Shown here one piece after another: positions 1-8,978 of a DNA stretch of 64,000 nucleotides. The translations under genes and the position numbers were made by a program. Position 1 is the first letter of the stretch. Each line of letters starts with the position of its first letter. Below the pieces are notes generated by a model. That model had not been told where the DNA came from, did no database searches, and worked only from the letters and a program-made list of their open reading frames with translations. The DNA is taken from positions 186,001 through 250,000 of the forward strand of contig NZ_JAHTMR010000004.1 of the NCBI RefSeq assembly GCF_019200975.1, read 5' to 3'. The stretch comes from Pseudomonas sp. PD9R (lineage in GTDB: Bacteria > Pseudomonadota > Gammaproteobacteria > Pseudomonadales > Pseudomonadaceae).

Positions 1-89
1 ACAACGTCTGTGCCGAAGTTAAAAGTCGACGGCAGCGTCCACTGAAAGTCCCGGTAGGCCTGGGTGTAATGAACCATATTGCGAGCCAT
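1..89 (-). CDS. Acyl-CoA synthetase (AMP-forming), N-terminal fragment
   Basis: Only the first 29 codons are in the window; the gene runs off the left edge. The start follows a strong GAGGAGA ribosome site. The peptide begins MARNMVHYTQAYRDFQWTLP, which resembles the N-terminus of AMP-dependent acyl-CoA synthetases. It is the last visible gene of the minus-strand acyl-CoA operon that starts at 4422, where a ligase would activate the free acid to its CoA ester. Assignment rests on a short peptide and on context. Confidence 0.55.
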   Translation of the reverse strand, partial: MARNMVHYTQAYRDFQWTLPSTFNFGTDV

Positions 90-142
90 GATTGTTCTCC
101 TCGAGCTTTATTATTCTTGTTTGTCAGCATCATTGAGCGGGA

Positions 143-1330
143 TCAGATCACCTGCGTCCTTCGCCACTCATCAAGTTGCGCGCTGCTGTAGCCAAGCGCA
201 CCGAGTACCCGTTCATTGTGTTCACCCAGCAGTGGCGGCGGACTCCTCAGGGAGCAGGGTGTCATCGAGTACTTGACCGGAAATCCCAGCTGCGGGATCA
301 AGCCTTCCACAGGGTGTTCAATGTGCTGAAGCATGTGTCTATGACGCGCCTGCGGTGCGTCGAGGGCTTCAGCGACGTTGAACACCGGCCCGACAGGCAG
401 GTCGATACCCTTGAAAGTGTCGACCCAGGCATCACGAGACCGGGTGGCGAACAAAGTGCCCAGTACTTGCTTTTGCAACAAGCAGCGGTCGCCGGTTGGC
501 CATTGTTCATCCTTGAATTGATCCAGTTGCAGATGCTCGCAAAAACGCAGCCAGAAATGCTGCTCTATCAGCCCCAACGCGAAATACTTGTCATCGGCAC
601 AGATGTAGACGTTGTAGCAGGGGGCCTGGCCGATAAAAGGGCGCTCGCCACCTCTGGGTTCGATGTCAGCGAACAATAGGTCGGCCGCATGCAGGGCCAA
701 CCAGGAAATCGCCCCGTCATGCATCGACACATCCACCAGTTGGCCCTTTCCTGTACGGTGACGGGCGTGCAGTGCCGCAAGAATTCCAGTGGTGGCCATC
801 AGTGAGCCGCCGCCCACATCGGCGATCGACAACCCTGGCACGATGGGCCCTTCACCGGCCTTGCCGAACAGCTGCAATGCACCTGCCTCAGCCATGTAGT
901 TGAGATCATGTCCGGCTTTCAGATGGTCGGGACCATCCTGGCCGTAGCCGGTAATGGCGCAATAGATCAAACGTGGATTGATCTCACTTAACGTCTCGTA
1001 GGACAGGCCCAGGCGGCGCATCACACCGGGACGGAAACCCTCGATCAAAACGTCCGACTCACGTACCAGGTCGAGGAGGATCTGTTTGCCCGGTTCGCTT
1101 TTCAAGTTGAGCGTGACGCTTAGCTTGTTGCGGTTGAGCAGCAGAAAGGAACCGGATTCCACTTTGTTCAGTGGCGTGAACGCACGGTTGTAATCACCGG
1201 TCAGCGGCTGTTCGACCTTGATCACATCGGCGCCAAGATCGGCCAGCATCTGCGTGCAGAACGCTCCCGGCAACAAACGGGTGAGGTCAAGAATCTTCAA
1301 CCCTTCAAGGGCCATACCTTCAGGTTTCAT
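143..1330 (-). CDS. CaiB/BaiF family (class III) CoA-transferase or acyl-CoA racemase
   Basis: About 395 residues, full length for family III. The N-terminus (GLKILDLTRLLPGAFCTQML, then LADLGADVIKVE) is the classic nucleotide-like fold entry. The catalytic aspartate expected after the central GYGQDGP loop is in GHDLNYMAEAG. The length and the MAEAG context fit alpha-methylacyl-CoA racemases as well as CoA-transferases, so the reaction is open. I chose the ATG at 1330 (GAGGAA ribosome site) over an upstream GTG that lies inside the preceding SDR gene. It sits between the SDR and the acyl-CoA synthetase in one operon. Confidence 0.85.
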   Translation of the reverse strand: MKPEGMALEGLKILDLTRLLPGAFCTQMLADLGADVIKVEQPLTGDYNRAFTPLNKVESGSFLLLNRNKLSVTLNLKSEPGKQILLDLVRESDVLIEGFRPGVMRRLGLSYETLSEINPRLIYCAITGYGQDGPDHLKAGHDLNYMAEAGALQLFGKAGEGPIVPGLSIADVGGGSLMATTGILAALHARHRTGKGQLVDVSMHDGAISWLALHAADLLFADIEPRGGERPFIGQAPCYNVYICADDKYFALGLIEQHFWLRFCEHLQLDQFKDEQWPTGDRCLLQKQVLGTLFATRSRDAWVDTFKGIDLPVGPVFNVAEALDAPQARHRHMLQHIEHPVEGLIPQLGFPVKYSMTPCSLRSPPPLLGEHNERVLGALGYSSAQLDEWRRTQVI

Positions 1331-1344
1331 CGTCGATTCCTCGC

Positions 1345-2133
1345 TCAGCACGCCGTCCAGCCGCCATCAACGGCCAGTGAATGACCGGTGACATAGGCGG
1401 CTGCCGAAGAGGCCAGAAACAGACTGGCACCCACAATTTCCTGTGGCTCGCCGAAACGTCCCATGGGGGTGCGATCCAACACCCGGCGCCCAAGCACCGG
1501 ATGGGTGCGCAGGCCTTCAGTCAGGTCAGTGGCGAAATAGCCGGGTGCAACGGCATTCACTCGTATGCCCTTAGGTGCCCACTCCAGGGCCAATTGGCGG
1601 GTCAACATTTCGACGCCGCCCTTGGCCGCGCAATAGGCGGTGGTTTTAGCCAAGCCGACACGACCCGCCACAGAGGTGATGTTTATGATCGAACCCTGGC
1701 CTGCGTCGAGCATGAATTGCCCGACGTGCTTGCACGTAAGAAACACACCCGTGAGGTTGACGTCGAGAATCTGTCGCCACTCCTGCAGGGTGGTTTTTTC
1801 TGCAGACTTGTACCAAGGGTTGATGCCCGCGTTGTTCACCAGAACGTCGATCCTGCCGTAGGTTTCATGCACTGATTTGCTCAGGGTCGACACGCTGTCT
1901 TCATCGGCGATGTCAGCCACAAAAGCAGCGGCTTTGCCACCGGCCTCAACAATTTCGCTGGCGGCGATATTCAATTGCTCGAGATTGCGACCCACCAGAA
2001 TCACGGTGGCACCCTGCTTAGCGAACCCATCGGCAATTGAGCGCCCCAATCCGCGGCCACCGCCGGTGACGATCACCACTTTATCCGCGAGGTCTGTGAA
2101 CACGGTCGCAGGGGTAAGAAGGGCCTGGTTCAT
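1345..2133 (-). CDS. Short-chain dehydrogenase/reductase, FabG-like
   Basis: 262 residues, classical SDR. Visible elements are the NAD(P)-binding TGGGRGLG near residue 24, NNAG near residue 102, the catalytic Ser in INITSVAG, the Tyr-Lys pair in YCAAKGG and a C-terminal VDGGW. It probably oxidises a hydroxyacyl-CoA or related alcohol. Its ATG overlaps the stop of the acyl-CoA dehydrogenase (ATGA), indicating translational coupling. In the levulinate operon of P. putida an SDR (LvaD) holds the same place after the dehydrogenase, which supports a role in the same pathway here. Confidence 0.88.
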   Translation of the reverse strand: MNQALLTPATVFTDLADKVVIVTGGGRGLGRSIADGFAKQGATVILVGRNLEQLNIAASEIVEAGGKAAAFVADIADEDSVSTLSKSVHETYGRIDVLVNNAGINPWYKSAEKTTLQEWRQILDVNLTGVFLTCKHVGQFMLDAGQGSIINITSVAGRVGLAKTTAYCAAKGGVEMLTRQLALEWAPKGIRVNAVAPGYFATDLTEGLRTHPVLGRRVLDRTPMGRFGEPQEIVGASLFLASSAAAYVTGHSLAVDGGWTAC

Positions 2134-3305
2134 TGGGCAGTCCTCCCCAGACGACGAGCGATACTCCAGCGATGCACCTCGGACGGACCGTCATAGATCC
2201 GGAATGCGCGGACATCACGAAAGATCCGCTCAACTTCGGTATCGGCGGTGACACCCATACCGCCGAGCACTTGGACGCAACGATCGACGATTCGCCAGAT
2301 GGCCTCAGAAGCATGCACTTTGACCATGCTGCTTTGCGCGCTGGCGCGTTCGCCGGTATCGAGTAACCAGGCTGTGTGCCAGATGCTCAAGCGGGTGGTG
2401 TGCAAGTCGATCTCGTTATCAGCCAGCATGAATCCGATACCCTCGTGAGCGACGATGGGTTGACCAAAGGCCTCGCGTTTTTGCGCATAAGCCACAGCGA
2501 TATCGTGGGCCCTTTGGGCAGCTCCCAGCCAACGCATGCAGTGGGTCAGGCGCGCCGGAACGAGGCGTACCTGTGCGTAGCGAAACCCTTCGCCGATTTC
2601 GCCAAGCACGTCCGCTTTGGACACCCGCATGTTCTCCAGCCTGACTTCAGCGTGGCCGCCGGTGAACGATGAATCGAGCGTGTCCAGCGCGCGTTCGATG
2701 CGAAAACCCGGATTGGGCAGGTCAGCCAGGAACATGGTGGCACCGACATCCACGTCGTCCACGATCGTGCGGGCCATGATGATGGTGAACGCCGCACCGT
2801 CCGCACCGGTGATCAGCCATTTGCGACCATTGATGACGAAATCGTCGCCGTCGTTGATTGCCGTGGTCTTGAGCAGTGTCGGATCAGACCCAGCCCCCGG
2901 TGAAGGTTCGGTCATACAAAAGCAAGAACGTGTTTTGCCTTCTGCCAAAGGCTTTAGCCAGCGCTCCTTTTGCTCAGTGGATGCGACCGCTTGCATCAAA
3001 TGCATGTTGCCCTCATCGGGCGCGGCACAGTTCAACGCCACGGGCCCCAGCATCGAGTAACCCGCCGCTTCGAAAATCACGGCGCGGCCAATGTGCGGCA
3101 AACCAAGGCCACCCAAAGAAGTGTCAACGTGGGGGCTCAGTAAGCCTGTTTCGCGGGCATGCGCGATCAGCTCACTGCGCAACTCGTCGCTGGGCCCATG
3201 GGCAGTGCGCCGCGGGTCTTTCTCGTAGGGGATGACCACCTCTCGAATGAAAGTGCGGGTCTTGTCTCGCAACTGTACGAGTGAGTCGGGCAGCGTGAAG
3301 TCCAT
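2130..3305 (-). CDS. Acyl-CoA dehydrogenase of the ACAD10/11 (LvaC-like) type
   Basis: 391 residues from the ATG at 3305, which has a GAGGAC ribosome site; a longer reading frame runs back into the kinase gene and is rejected. ACAD features are the FCMTEPSPGAGSD flavin-binding segment, the GRKWLITGADGA strand and the VLGGMGVT helix. Near the C-terminus the usual YEGT catalytic-Glu context is replaced by IYDGPSEVH, the pattern of the ACAD10/11 group. Members of that group can act on phosphorylated 4-hydroxyacyl-CoA rather than performing simple alpha,beta-oxidation. The neighbouring APH-like kinase 10 bp upstream fits that chemistry. Confidence 0.85.
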   Translation of the reverse strand: MDFTLPDSLVQLRDKTRTFIREVVIPYEKDPRRTAHGPSDELRSELIAHARETGLLSPHVDTSLGGLGLPHIGRAVIFEAAGYSMLGPVALNCAAPDEGNMHLMQAVASTEQKERWLKPLAEGKTRSCFCMTEPSPGAGSDPTLLKTTAINDGDDFVINGRKWLITGADGAAFTIIMARTIVDDVDVGATMFLADLPNPGFRIERALDTLDSSFTGGHAEVRLENMRVSKADVLGEIGEGFRYAQVRLVPARLTHCMRWLGAAQRAHDIAVAYAQKREAFGQPIVAHEGIGFMLADNEIDLHTTRLSIWHTAWLLDTGERASAQSSMVKVHASEAIWRIVDRCVQVLGGMGVTADTEVERIFRDVRAFRIYDGPSEVHRWSIARRLGRTAQ

Positions 3306-3315
3306 AGCAACGTCC

Positions 3316-4422
3316 TCAGAGGATTTTATCGTTGGCGATAGTGAGGGTGAATTCGAAGAGGTCTTCGGCCAGTTGGCCGAAGTCGGCGTAACGCGGATCT
3401 TTGGTTTCACCGAGCAGATGGCGTCGGTGCAATTGTTGAAACACTACGGCCAGTTTGAACATCGTCAGGACCCGGTAGGGCTTGAAGTCTTCCAGGCCGC
3501 GTCCGGTCAACGCGCTGTAGGTATTAGCGACTGCTTCGCGATTGGCAAAGCCCGGTTGCAGCGTCGGCATCTGCGCCAGACGGTGCATGCAGGAAGGATC
3601 GTCCGGTTCGCTCCAATAGCTCAGGAGTGTGGCCAGGTCGAACAACGCATCGCCCTGGGTACCCATGTCCCAGTCAACGATGGCGCGGGGCTGCAGGGTT
3701 TGCGGGTCAATCAGAATGTTGTCCAGCTTGAAGTCGTTGTGCAGCAACACCGGTTTGCCCGCTGCAGGGTCGGGGGCATCAGTCAGCCATTGCGCAAGGG
3801 TTTGGGCAGGGCGGCTCAAGCTGCCATTGGCTATCAATTGCGCGCGCTTGATCCAGCCAAGCGTATTACGCCTGAAGAAGCCTTGCGGGTGACCGAGCGC
3901 TTCCAGCCCAACACTGGCGAGGTCGACCGCATGCAATTGCGCGAGCGTTTCCACCAGCATCTTTGACAGTTGATGGCCTGTGTTTTCGGTCGCAGGCAGT
4001 GGCTGGGTGCTGTCCCCACGCAAAGAAAGTCCAGCGCGATAGTCGATTAAAAGAAACGGCGCACCGGCGATGGCGGCATCAGAACAGAAGTGATGGCTGC
4101 GCGGAGCCAATGCGAATGTTCTCCAGAGTCGAGAAAGGATCCGGTGCTCACGCTGCATGTCGTTAGCACCCGGCGGTAACGGACCGGCAGGAGGGCGACG
4201 CAGCACCATCCAGTTGTGGTTGATGCGTACAAGGAAATTCAGGTTCGCGAGGCCGCCCGACAATTGTCGAGGGGCGACCCCGGGATCCATCTGCAAACGG
4301 TGGCCAGCGAGATAACGTTCGATGGTTGGCCAATCCAGCGCCTGGCTTGCCAGCTCTGGCCGCAGTGCAACGCCCTCGGGATATTGACGCCGGACAGTGG
4401 GAGTAAATCCGATCTCGACCAT
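3316..4422 (-). CDS. APH-family phosphotransferase, LvaA/ACAD10-kinase-like
   Basis: 368 residues from the ATG at 4422 (GGAAG ribosome site). The kinase core is clear: catalytic loop LLHNDFKLDNILID near residue 225 and metal-binding IVDWDMGTQGD after it. Family knowledge: aminoglycoside-phosphotransferase-like kinases paired with ACAD10/11 proteins phosphorylate 4-hydroxyacyl-CoAs, as LvaA does in levulinate catabolism. It is the first gene of a minus-strand operon and faces a thiolase gene across a 147-bp divergent promoter with repeated operators. No small LvaB-like gene lies between kinase and dehydrogenase. An aminoglycoside-resistance role is unlikely given the neighbours. Confidence 0.8.
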   Translation of the reverse strand: MVEIGFTPTVRRQYPEGVALRPELASQALDWPTIERYLAGHRLQMDPGVAPRQLSGGLANLNFLVRINHNWMVLRRPPAGPLPPGANDMQREHRILSRLWRTFALAPRSHHFCSDAAIAGAPFLLIDYRAGLSLRGDSTQPLPATENTGHQLSKMLVETLAQLHAVDLASVGLEALGHPQGFFRRNTLGWIKRAQLIANGSLSRPAQTLAQWLTDAPDPAAGKPVLLHNDFKLDNILIDPQTLQPRAIVDWDMGTQGDALFDLATLLSYWSEPDDPSCMHRLAQMPTLQPGFANREAVANTYSALTGRGLEDFKPYRVLTMFKLAVVFQQLHRRHLLGETKDPRYADFGQLAEDLFEFTLTIANDKIL

Positions 4423-4457
4423 AACTGCTGTCTTCCAGATGTTGAACTTTGGAGAAT

Positions 4458-4473
4458 TATTGTCGGACCGAAA
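4458..4473. promoter_or_regulatory. Operator candidate, copy 1 (TATTGTCGGACCGAAA)
   Basis: A 16-nt sequence that recurs with one change at 4531-4546, 73 bp away, inside the divergent kinase/thiolase promoter. Its core TCGGACCGA is a perfect 9-nt palindrome around a central A. Repetition plus dyad symmetry suggests the binding site of a dimeric repressor, possibly TetR type. No regulator gene is adjacent. Confidence 0.5.
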
Positions 4474-4530
4474 ATTGAACGTCAAGCGATAAAATCACCT
4501 ATTGCGCATATTCACGATACCGATTAAGAA

Positions 4531-4546
4531 TATTGTCGGACTGAAA
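4531..4546. promoter_or_regulatory. Operator candidate, copy 2 (TATTGTCGGACTGAAA)
   Basis: Second copy of the 16-nt repeat, 15/16 identical to the copy at 4458, ending 23 nt before the thiolase start. This position would block transcription or early elongation of the thiolase operon, while copy 1 is placed near the kinase promoter. Confidence 0.5.
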
Positions 4547-4569
4547 TGACGAATGACGGAGAACCTGAC

Positions 4570-5739
4570 ATGGTTGGCAATATCATAGGATGGGCTCACA
4601 CCCCCTTCGGCAAGCTAGCGAATGACACGCTTGAATCGCTGATTACGCGGGTTACCGTGGACGCGTTGGCACATGCGGGTCTTGAAGCTCTGGATGTGGA
4701 TGAGATTGTCATCGGGCACTTCAACCAGGGGCTGGATCCTCAGGGATCTCCGGCATCCCTGGTTCTGCAGGCCGACCCCGGCTTGCGCTACAAGCCTTCG
4801 ACACGAGTGGAAAATGCCTGCGCCACGGGTTCCGCAGCGGTAAGACAGGCATCCAGCCTGATCATGTCCGGCCAGGCGAAGGTGGTTCTGGTGGTTGGCG
4901 TCGAGAAAATGACTGCGGTCGCTGAAGACGTCGTGCGCAAGGCGCTGGTTTCGGCCAGTTACGTAGCCCAGGAGGGCGGCCCCGAGGCATCGTTCGTCGG
5001 GTTGTTCGCGGGTATCGCCCAGCAGTATTTCGCCCGCTATGGCAATCAATCCTTGGCACTTGCCCACATCGCGGCAAAAAACCATCGCAATGGCAGTCTC
5101 AACCCATTGGCTCACTTGCGTAAAAACCTGGACGTGGATTTCTGTCACCGGGTGTCCACCGGCAACCCTTATGTCGTTGCTCCGTTGCGTCGCACGGACT
5201 GCTCGCTTGTGTCTGACGGGGCTGCGGCGTTGGTGCTCGTCAGCGACGACATGGCGGCACGAACAGAGCGGGTGATCAGCATTCGTGCGCTGGCACAAGT
5301 CAATGATTACCTGCCGATCAGTCGCCGAGACATCACCCGCTTCGAGGGTGCTGCCAAGGCCTGGCAAGCTGCGCTGGGCATGGCCGGGCTGGCACTCGAC
5401 GACCTCGATTTCGTTGAAACCCATGACTGTTTCACGATTGCCGAACTGATCGAATATGAGGCAATGGGGCTCACCCCTCCAGGTCAGGGCGCCCGGGCCA
5501 TTCTGGAAGGATGGACAGAGCCGGGTGGGCGATTACCGGTGAATCTGTCCGGTGGCTTGAAAGCCAAAGGGCATCCGATCGGCGCGACCGGGGTGTCCAT
5601 GCACGTCATGACCGCTATGCAACTGGCCGGAGAATCACCGGGCCTGCAACTGGCCGAAACACCGCGGCTGGGCGGAATTTTCAACATGGGCGGAGCCGCC
5701 GTGGCCAATTACGTCAGCATTCTCGAACGTACCCGATAA
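4570..5739 (+). CDS. Thiolase, SCP2-type acetyl-CoA acetyltransferase
   Basis: 389 residues from the ATG at 4570, preceded by CGGAGA at good spacing; an upstream ATG at 4546 lacks a ribosome site. The nucleophile Cys is in VENACATGSAA near residue 88 and the C-terminal signature is GGLKAKGHPIGATG. The ETHDCFTIAELI segment and overall layout fit the SCPx/SCP2 thiolase group that cleaves branched or bulky 3-ketoacyl-CoA. It is followed 37 bp later by an enoyl-CoA hydratase, so the divergent pair of operons supplies a complete beta-oxidation round. Confidence 0.87.
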   Translation: MVGNIIGWAHTPFGKLANDTLESLITRVTVDALAHAGLEALDVDEIVIGHFNQGLDPQGSPASLVLQADPGLRYKPSTRVENACATGSAAVRQASSLIMSGQAKVVLVVGVEKMTAVAEDVVRKALVSASYVAQEGGPEASFVGLFAGIAQQYFARYGNQSLALAHIAAKNHRNGSLNPLAHLRKNLDVDFCHRVSTGNPYVVAPLRRTDCSLVSDGAAALVLVSDDMAARTERVISIRALAQVNDYLPISRRDITRFEGAAKAWQAALGMAGLALDDLDFVETHDCFTIAELIEYEAMGLTPPGQGARAILEGWTEPGGRLPVNLSGGLKAKGHPIGATGVSMHVMTAMQLAGESPGLQLAETPRLGGIFNMGGAAVANYVSILERTR

Positions 5740-5776
5740 GCACGGCTGACTCAGCCGATCAACGCAGGAGACTGGA

Positions 5777-6571
5777 ATGGGAGACATGGCGGCCTTAGGC
5801 CTTTTGAATTACGTGCGCGTAAAACGGAGCGAACGGGTCGGATGGATCACGCTCGACCGTCCCGAGGCAATGAATGCGTTGAATACCCAGATGATTCTGG
5901 AAATTTCCCAGGCGCTGGATTGTTTTGAAGAAGACGAAAGCATCGGCTGCATTGTCTTGACCGGCAGCACCAAGGCTTTCGCTGCGGGGGCAGATATTCT
6001 GGAAGCGCTCGATCAGGAATTCCCGCAAACCAGCGTCAATAATTTTCTCGGCGAATGGGACCGAATTGCCCGCTGCCGTAAGCCCATGATCGCTGCGGTG
6101 GCCGGTTATGCGCTGGGCGGAGGCTGCGAAGTGGCGATGATGTGCGACTTGATCGTGGCCGCGGACAACGCCAGTTTCGCATTGCCGGAGATATCTCTGG
6201 GGTTGATACCCGGTGCGGGCGGAACTCAACGTCTATCGCGCTGGGTCGGTAAAGCAAAAGCCATGGATCTGTGCCTGACGGGCCGTCGGATCGGTGCTGA
6301 AGAAGCCGAGGCTATCGGACTGGTATCTAGAGTGGTGCCCACGGGGCAGTTGCTGGACGAAGTCAGTGCGATCGCGAAGAAAATTGCCGAGCGTTCGTTA
6401 CCGAGTTTATTACTCCTTAAAGAGTGTGTGAATCGAGCGTATGAAACCGGATTGAGCGAAGGACTCGGTTTCGAACGTCGCACGTTTCATTCGTTGTTCG
6501 CGACCCAGGATCAGAAAGAAGGTGCCCGCGCTTTCGTTGAGAAACGATTGCCTGTCTTTCGGCATCGCTGA
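5777..6571 (+). CDS. Enoyl-CoA hydratase/isomerase family protein
   Basis: 264 residues, crotonase fold. The oxyanion-hole segment is GYALGGGCEVAMMCD with the first catalytic Glu, and the second Glu is in FALPEISLGLIPGAGGTQRL, so both hydratase glutamates are present. CAGGAG lies 7 nt before the start. It is co-directional with the thiolase and probably co-transcribed with it. Confidence 0.9.
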   Translation: MGDMAALGLLNYVRVKRSERVGWITLDRPEAMNALNTQMILEISQALDCFEEDESIGCIVLTGSTKAFAAGADILEALDQEFPQTSVNNFLGEWDRIARCRKPMIAAVAGYALGGGCEVAMMCDLIVAADNASFALPEISLGLIPGAGGTQRLSRWVGKAKAMDLCLTGRRIGAEEAEAIGLVSRVVPTGQLLDEVSAIAKKIAERSLPSLLLLKECVNRAYETGLSEGLGFERRTFHSLFATQDQKEGARAFVEKRLPVFRHR

Positions 6572-6703
6572 TAGGCAATAAGACCTCTGTTGAAGCGAAC
6601 AGGCCGGATCTTCAGATCTGGCCTGACGGTTTCGCACGTCTGCAAAGCGAGTGTGTTTATTCATATCCGACGTACCCATAACAAAAATACAGGTATACAA
6701 AAC

Positions 6704-7981
6704 ATGACGCCGAGACTGAATGTTGTCTGCTTGACGGGCATAGTGGCTGCGCTTCCGGCCCTGGCCCAAGCCGATTTCCTCAAAGACAGCCGCTTGAATT
6801 TCAGCACCAAAAACTACTATTTCAATCGCGATTACCGAGACGGCACGGGGCCTTCCAAGGCCGAGGAGTGGGCGCAAGGTTTTGTTATGAAATACCAATC
6901 CGGTTATACCGATGGTCCGCTCGGGTTCGGACTGGACGCAATCGGCATGCTCGGGATCAAGCTTGACTCGGCGCCTGAGCGTTCGGGTACCGGCATACTG
7001 GCGCGTCAGGCTGTGTCCGATGATCCAGGCAAGCCCTACGCCAAACGCGCTGCTGATGACTATTCGAAGTTGGGATTGACGGCCAAGGCGCGCCTCTTTG
7101 ACAACAACGAACTATTCGTCGGTAGCCTCCAACCCGCAGGCATTGCGGTGATACAGCCAAACATCAGTCGTCTATTCCCCCAGACTTTTGAAGGCCAGCA
7201 ACTGACCAGCAAGGCCATCGAAAACCTGACGTTGAACCTGGGCCATATTAGTCAAGTGAAGCAACGCGACTCTACCGATTTCGAAAAAATGGGAATCACC
7301 AGCCAGTCCGGACAGTACTCCAGCGCGGCGCGCTCTGACGATTTCAAGTTTGCCGCGGCCGACTATCAAATCACCCGGGATCTGCTGGCGAGTTTGCATT
7401 TCGGCCGACTCCAGGACATCTACCAACAAGGTTTCGTGGGCCTCAAATACAACGCGCCATTGGGCCCTGGTCGCATATTGGGAGAGCTACGCTACTTTGA
7501 CGGCAGCGACGCTGGCGCGGCACTGGGAGGCCATGTAGATAACCAGGCGCTCAGCACCAATATCGGGTATTCCATCGACGGTCATACCGTCAGTGGCGGG
7601 TATCAGAAACAGTGGGGCGATACAGCCTATCCGTTGATTGACGGCACGGTCAGTTACCTGTTCACCGAATTGCAGGTCAGTAACTTCTCCCGCGCCAGGG
7701 AACGCTCCTGGCGCGCGCGTTATGACTACAACTTTGCCGCTGCGGGAATGCCTGGGCTGACGTTCACCACGGTTTATGTGCAGGGTGACCAAGCCAGGGT
7801 GGTGAACATGAATCAGGAAGGCCAGGAGTGGGAACGCGACACCTACATAACCTATGTCGTGCAGGACGGTCCGCTGAAGAATGTCGGAGTGCAATGGCTG
7901 AACGCGACTCAGCGCTCCAATTACACGCGCAACACCGATGAAAATCGCTTGATTTTCAGCTACAGCCTGGCGTTGAAATAG
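6704..7981 (+). CDS. OprD-family outer-membrane porin (substrate-specific)
   Basis: 425 residues from the ATG at 6704, which opens a signal peptide ending ALPALAQA just before DFLKDSRLNF, the usual mature start of OprD proteins. The barrel includes KAEEWAQGF and ends in the aromatic-poor but typical SYSLALK. OprD relatives (OpdK, OpdP types) take up carboxylates and amino acids across the outer membrane, so it likely imports the acid degraded by the adjacent acyl-CoA genes. It is related to a second porin at 45681. A rho-independent terminator follows. Confidence 0.88.
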   Translation: MTPRLNVVCLTGIVAALPALAQADFLKDSRLNFSTKNYYFNRDYRDGTGPSKAEEWAQGFVMKYQSGYTDGPLGFGLDAIGMLGIKLDSAPERSGTGILARQAVSDDPGKPYAKRAADDYSKLGLTAKARLFDNNELFVGSLQPAGIAVIQPNISRLFPQTFEGQQLTSKAIENLTLNLGHISQVKQRDSTDFEKMGITSQSGQYSSAARSDDFKFAAADYQITRDLLASLHFGRLQDIYQQGFVGLKYNAPLGPGRILGELRYFDGSDAGAALGGHVDNQALSTNIGYSIDGHTVSGGYQKQWGDTAYPLIDGTVSYLFTELQVSNFSRARERSWRARYDYNFAAAGMPGLTFTTVYVQGDQARVVNMNQEGQEWERDTYITYVVQDGPLKNVGVQWLNATQRSNYTRNTDENRLIFSYSLALK

Positions 7982-7996
7982 CGCTGCACACATAAA

Positions 7997-8023
7997 AAAA
8001 GCCGTCTTTTTAGACGGCTTTTG
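7997..8023 (+). terminator. Rho-independent terminator after the porin
   Basis: Stem AAAAGCCGTCT paired with AGACGGCTTTT around a short T loop, followed by a T-rich tail. It lies 16 nt after the porin stop and, since it is A/T flanked on both sides, can also end the converging MBL gene. Confidence 0.85.
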
Positions 8024-8044
8024 TCTGTAATGAGGCCGACGTGA

Positions 8045-8941
8045 TCAGACGCGAGATTGTTCACCTTCTGCCAGACAGACTTGCATGATCCGCAGGTTTT
8101 TGTCCGTCACGCGGGTAGGGAAAACCTCACTCAAACGGTCTTCGTGTACAGGGATGACTCGCTTGACTTCATAGTCGACCGCTTTGAGCATTTCCTCGGT
8201 CGCCAGCACCAAGTTGGTGTTGCTGTTTTGCGCCAGGCCAACGGGACGGTAGTCTAGCGTTCCAGTGATATCACTGTTGATGATCTGCGGATTGGCCACC
8301 ATGTTGTCGTAGACGTACACAAGGTCTCCGGCCAACACCCAGCTGTTATGAGCGACCGCTGCCAGATCGTTGCGCACATGTACCCACATGCAGCCGAAGG
8401 TGTGGCTGTCGAATGCAACGCGTAGATCAATGCCAGGCGCTACATCTTCCATTTCGCCATCTACGCAAATCAGCCGTCCTTGGCGGGCCAGTTCCACTGC
8501 ACGGAGAATGTCCGAGGGATCAAGGCCCGTGCGCGTCCAGTTCAGTCGATCCGGCAGGGCCATGGCCCAGATCCATTTCGACAGTTCTCGTTCCTGAAGG
8601 TAGAACCGCGCATTGGGGAAAGCATCGGTGTTACCGAAATGGTCAAAGTGAGCGTGTGTGACAAACACGGTATCGATGTCTTCGGGGGTCACATCGCACT
8701 GAGCCAAAACCTCTCGAGCGGAATGCCAGTTAGTCACGCCAAACTGCCCAGCCAGGGCCTGGCCATAGTCACGATGGTTGTAACCGACGTCCACCATAAT
8801 GGTCCGGCCATTTCCCTTTATCAGCACGTAGCAGTACGGCAACTTTCGAACACCTTCGTTATGGATGCCGTATTTGATACCGCTGACTGGAAAGTCAGGG
8901 ATGTGGGCGTATTCGAGAATCCAGATCGAGTAGGGGGACAT
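8045..8941 (-). CDS. Metallo-beta-lactamase-fold hydrolase, N-acyl-homoserine-lactonase-like
   Basis: 298 residues. The zinc motif is THAHFDHFGN (HxHxDH) near residue 98, with a later His in FDSHTFGCMW, an Asp in LAGDLVY and a His in IPVHEDRL, completing the dinuclear site. Length and layout fit AHL lactonase-type MBL proteins. In this catabolic setting it may open a lactone intermediate rather than quench signals; both are possible. AGAGG lies upstream of the start. It converges with the porin at the shared terminator. Confidence 0.8.
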   Translation of the reverse strand: MSPYSIWILEYAHIPDFPVSGIKYGIHNEGVRKLPYCYVLIKGNGRTIMVDVGYNHRDYGQALAGQFGVTNWHSAREVLAQCDVTPEDIDTVFVTHAHFDHFGNTDAFPNARFYLQERELSKWIWAMALPDRLNWTRTGLDPSDILRAVELARQGRLICVDGEMEDVAPGIDLRVAFDSHTFGCMWVHVRNDLAAVAHNSWVLAGDLVYVYDNMVANPQIINSDITGTLDYRPVGLAQNSNTNLVLATEEMLKAVDYEVKRVIPVHEDRLSEVFPTRVTDKNLRIMQVCLAEGEQSRV

Positions 8942-8978
8942 GACAGCCTCTTTTATTGGTCTTTGATTGACTGTGGTT

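Noticed and set aside
176..679. Open frame of 167 codons on the plus strand opposite the first CoA-transferase
   Set aside because: It is antisense to a clear family III protein, has no ribosome site and no recognisable sequence.
3232..3966. 244-codon plus-strand frame opposite the APH kinase
   Set aside because: Shadow of the kinase gene; composition mirrors the opposite coding frame.
3316..4422. Aminoglycoside resistance gene
   Set aside because: The APH fold is real, but pairing with an ACAD10/11-type dehydrogenase points to acyl-CoA metabolism.
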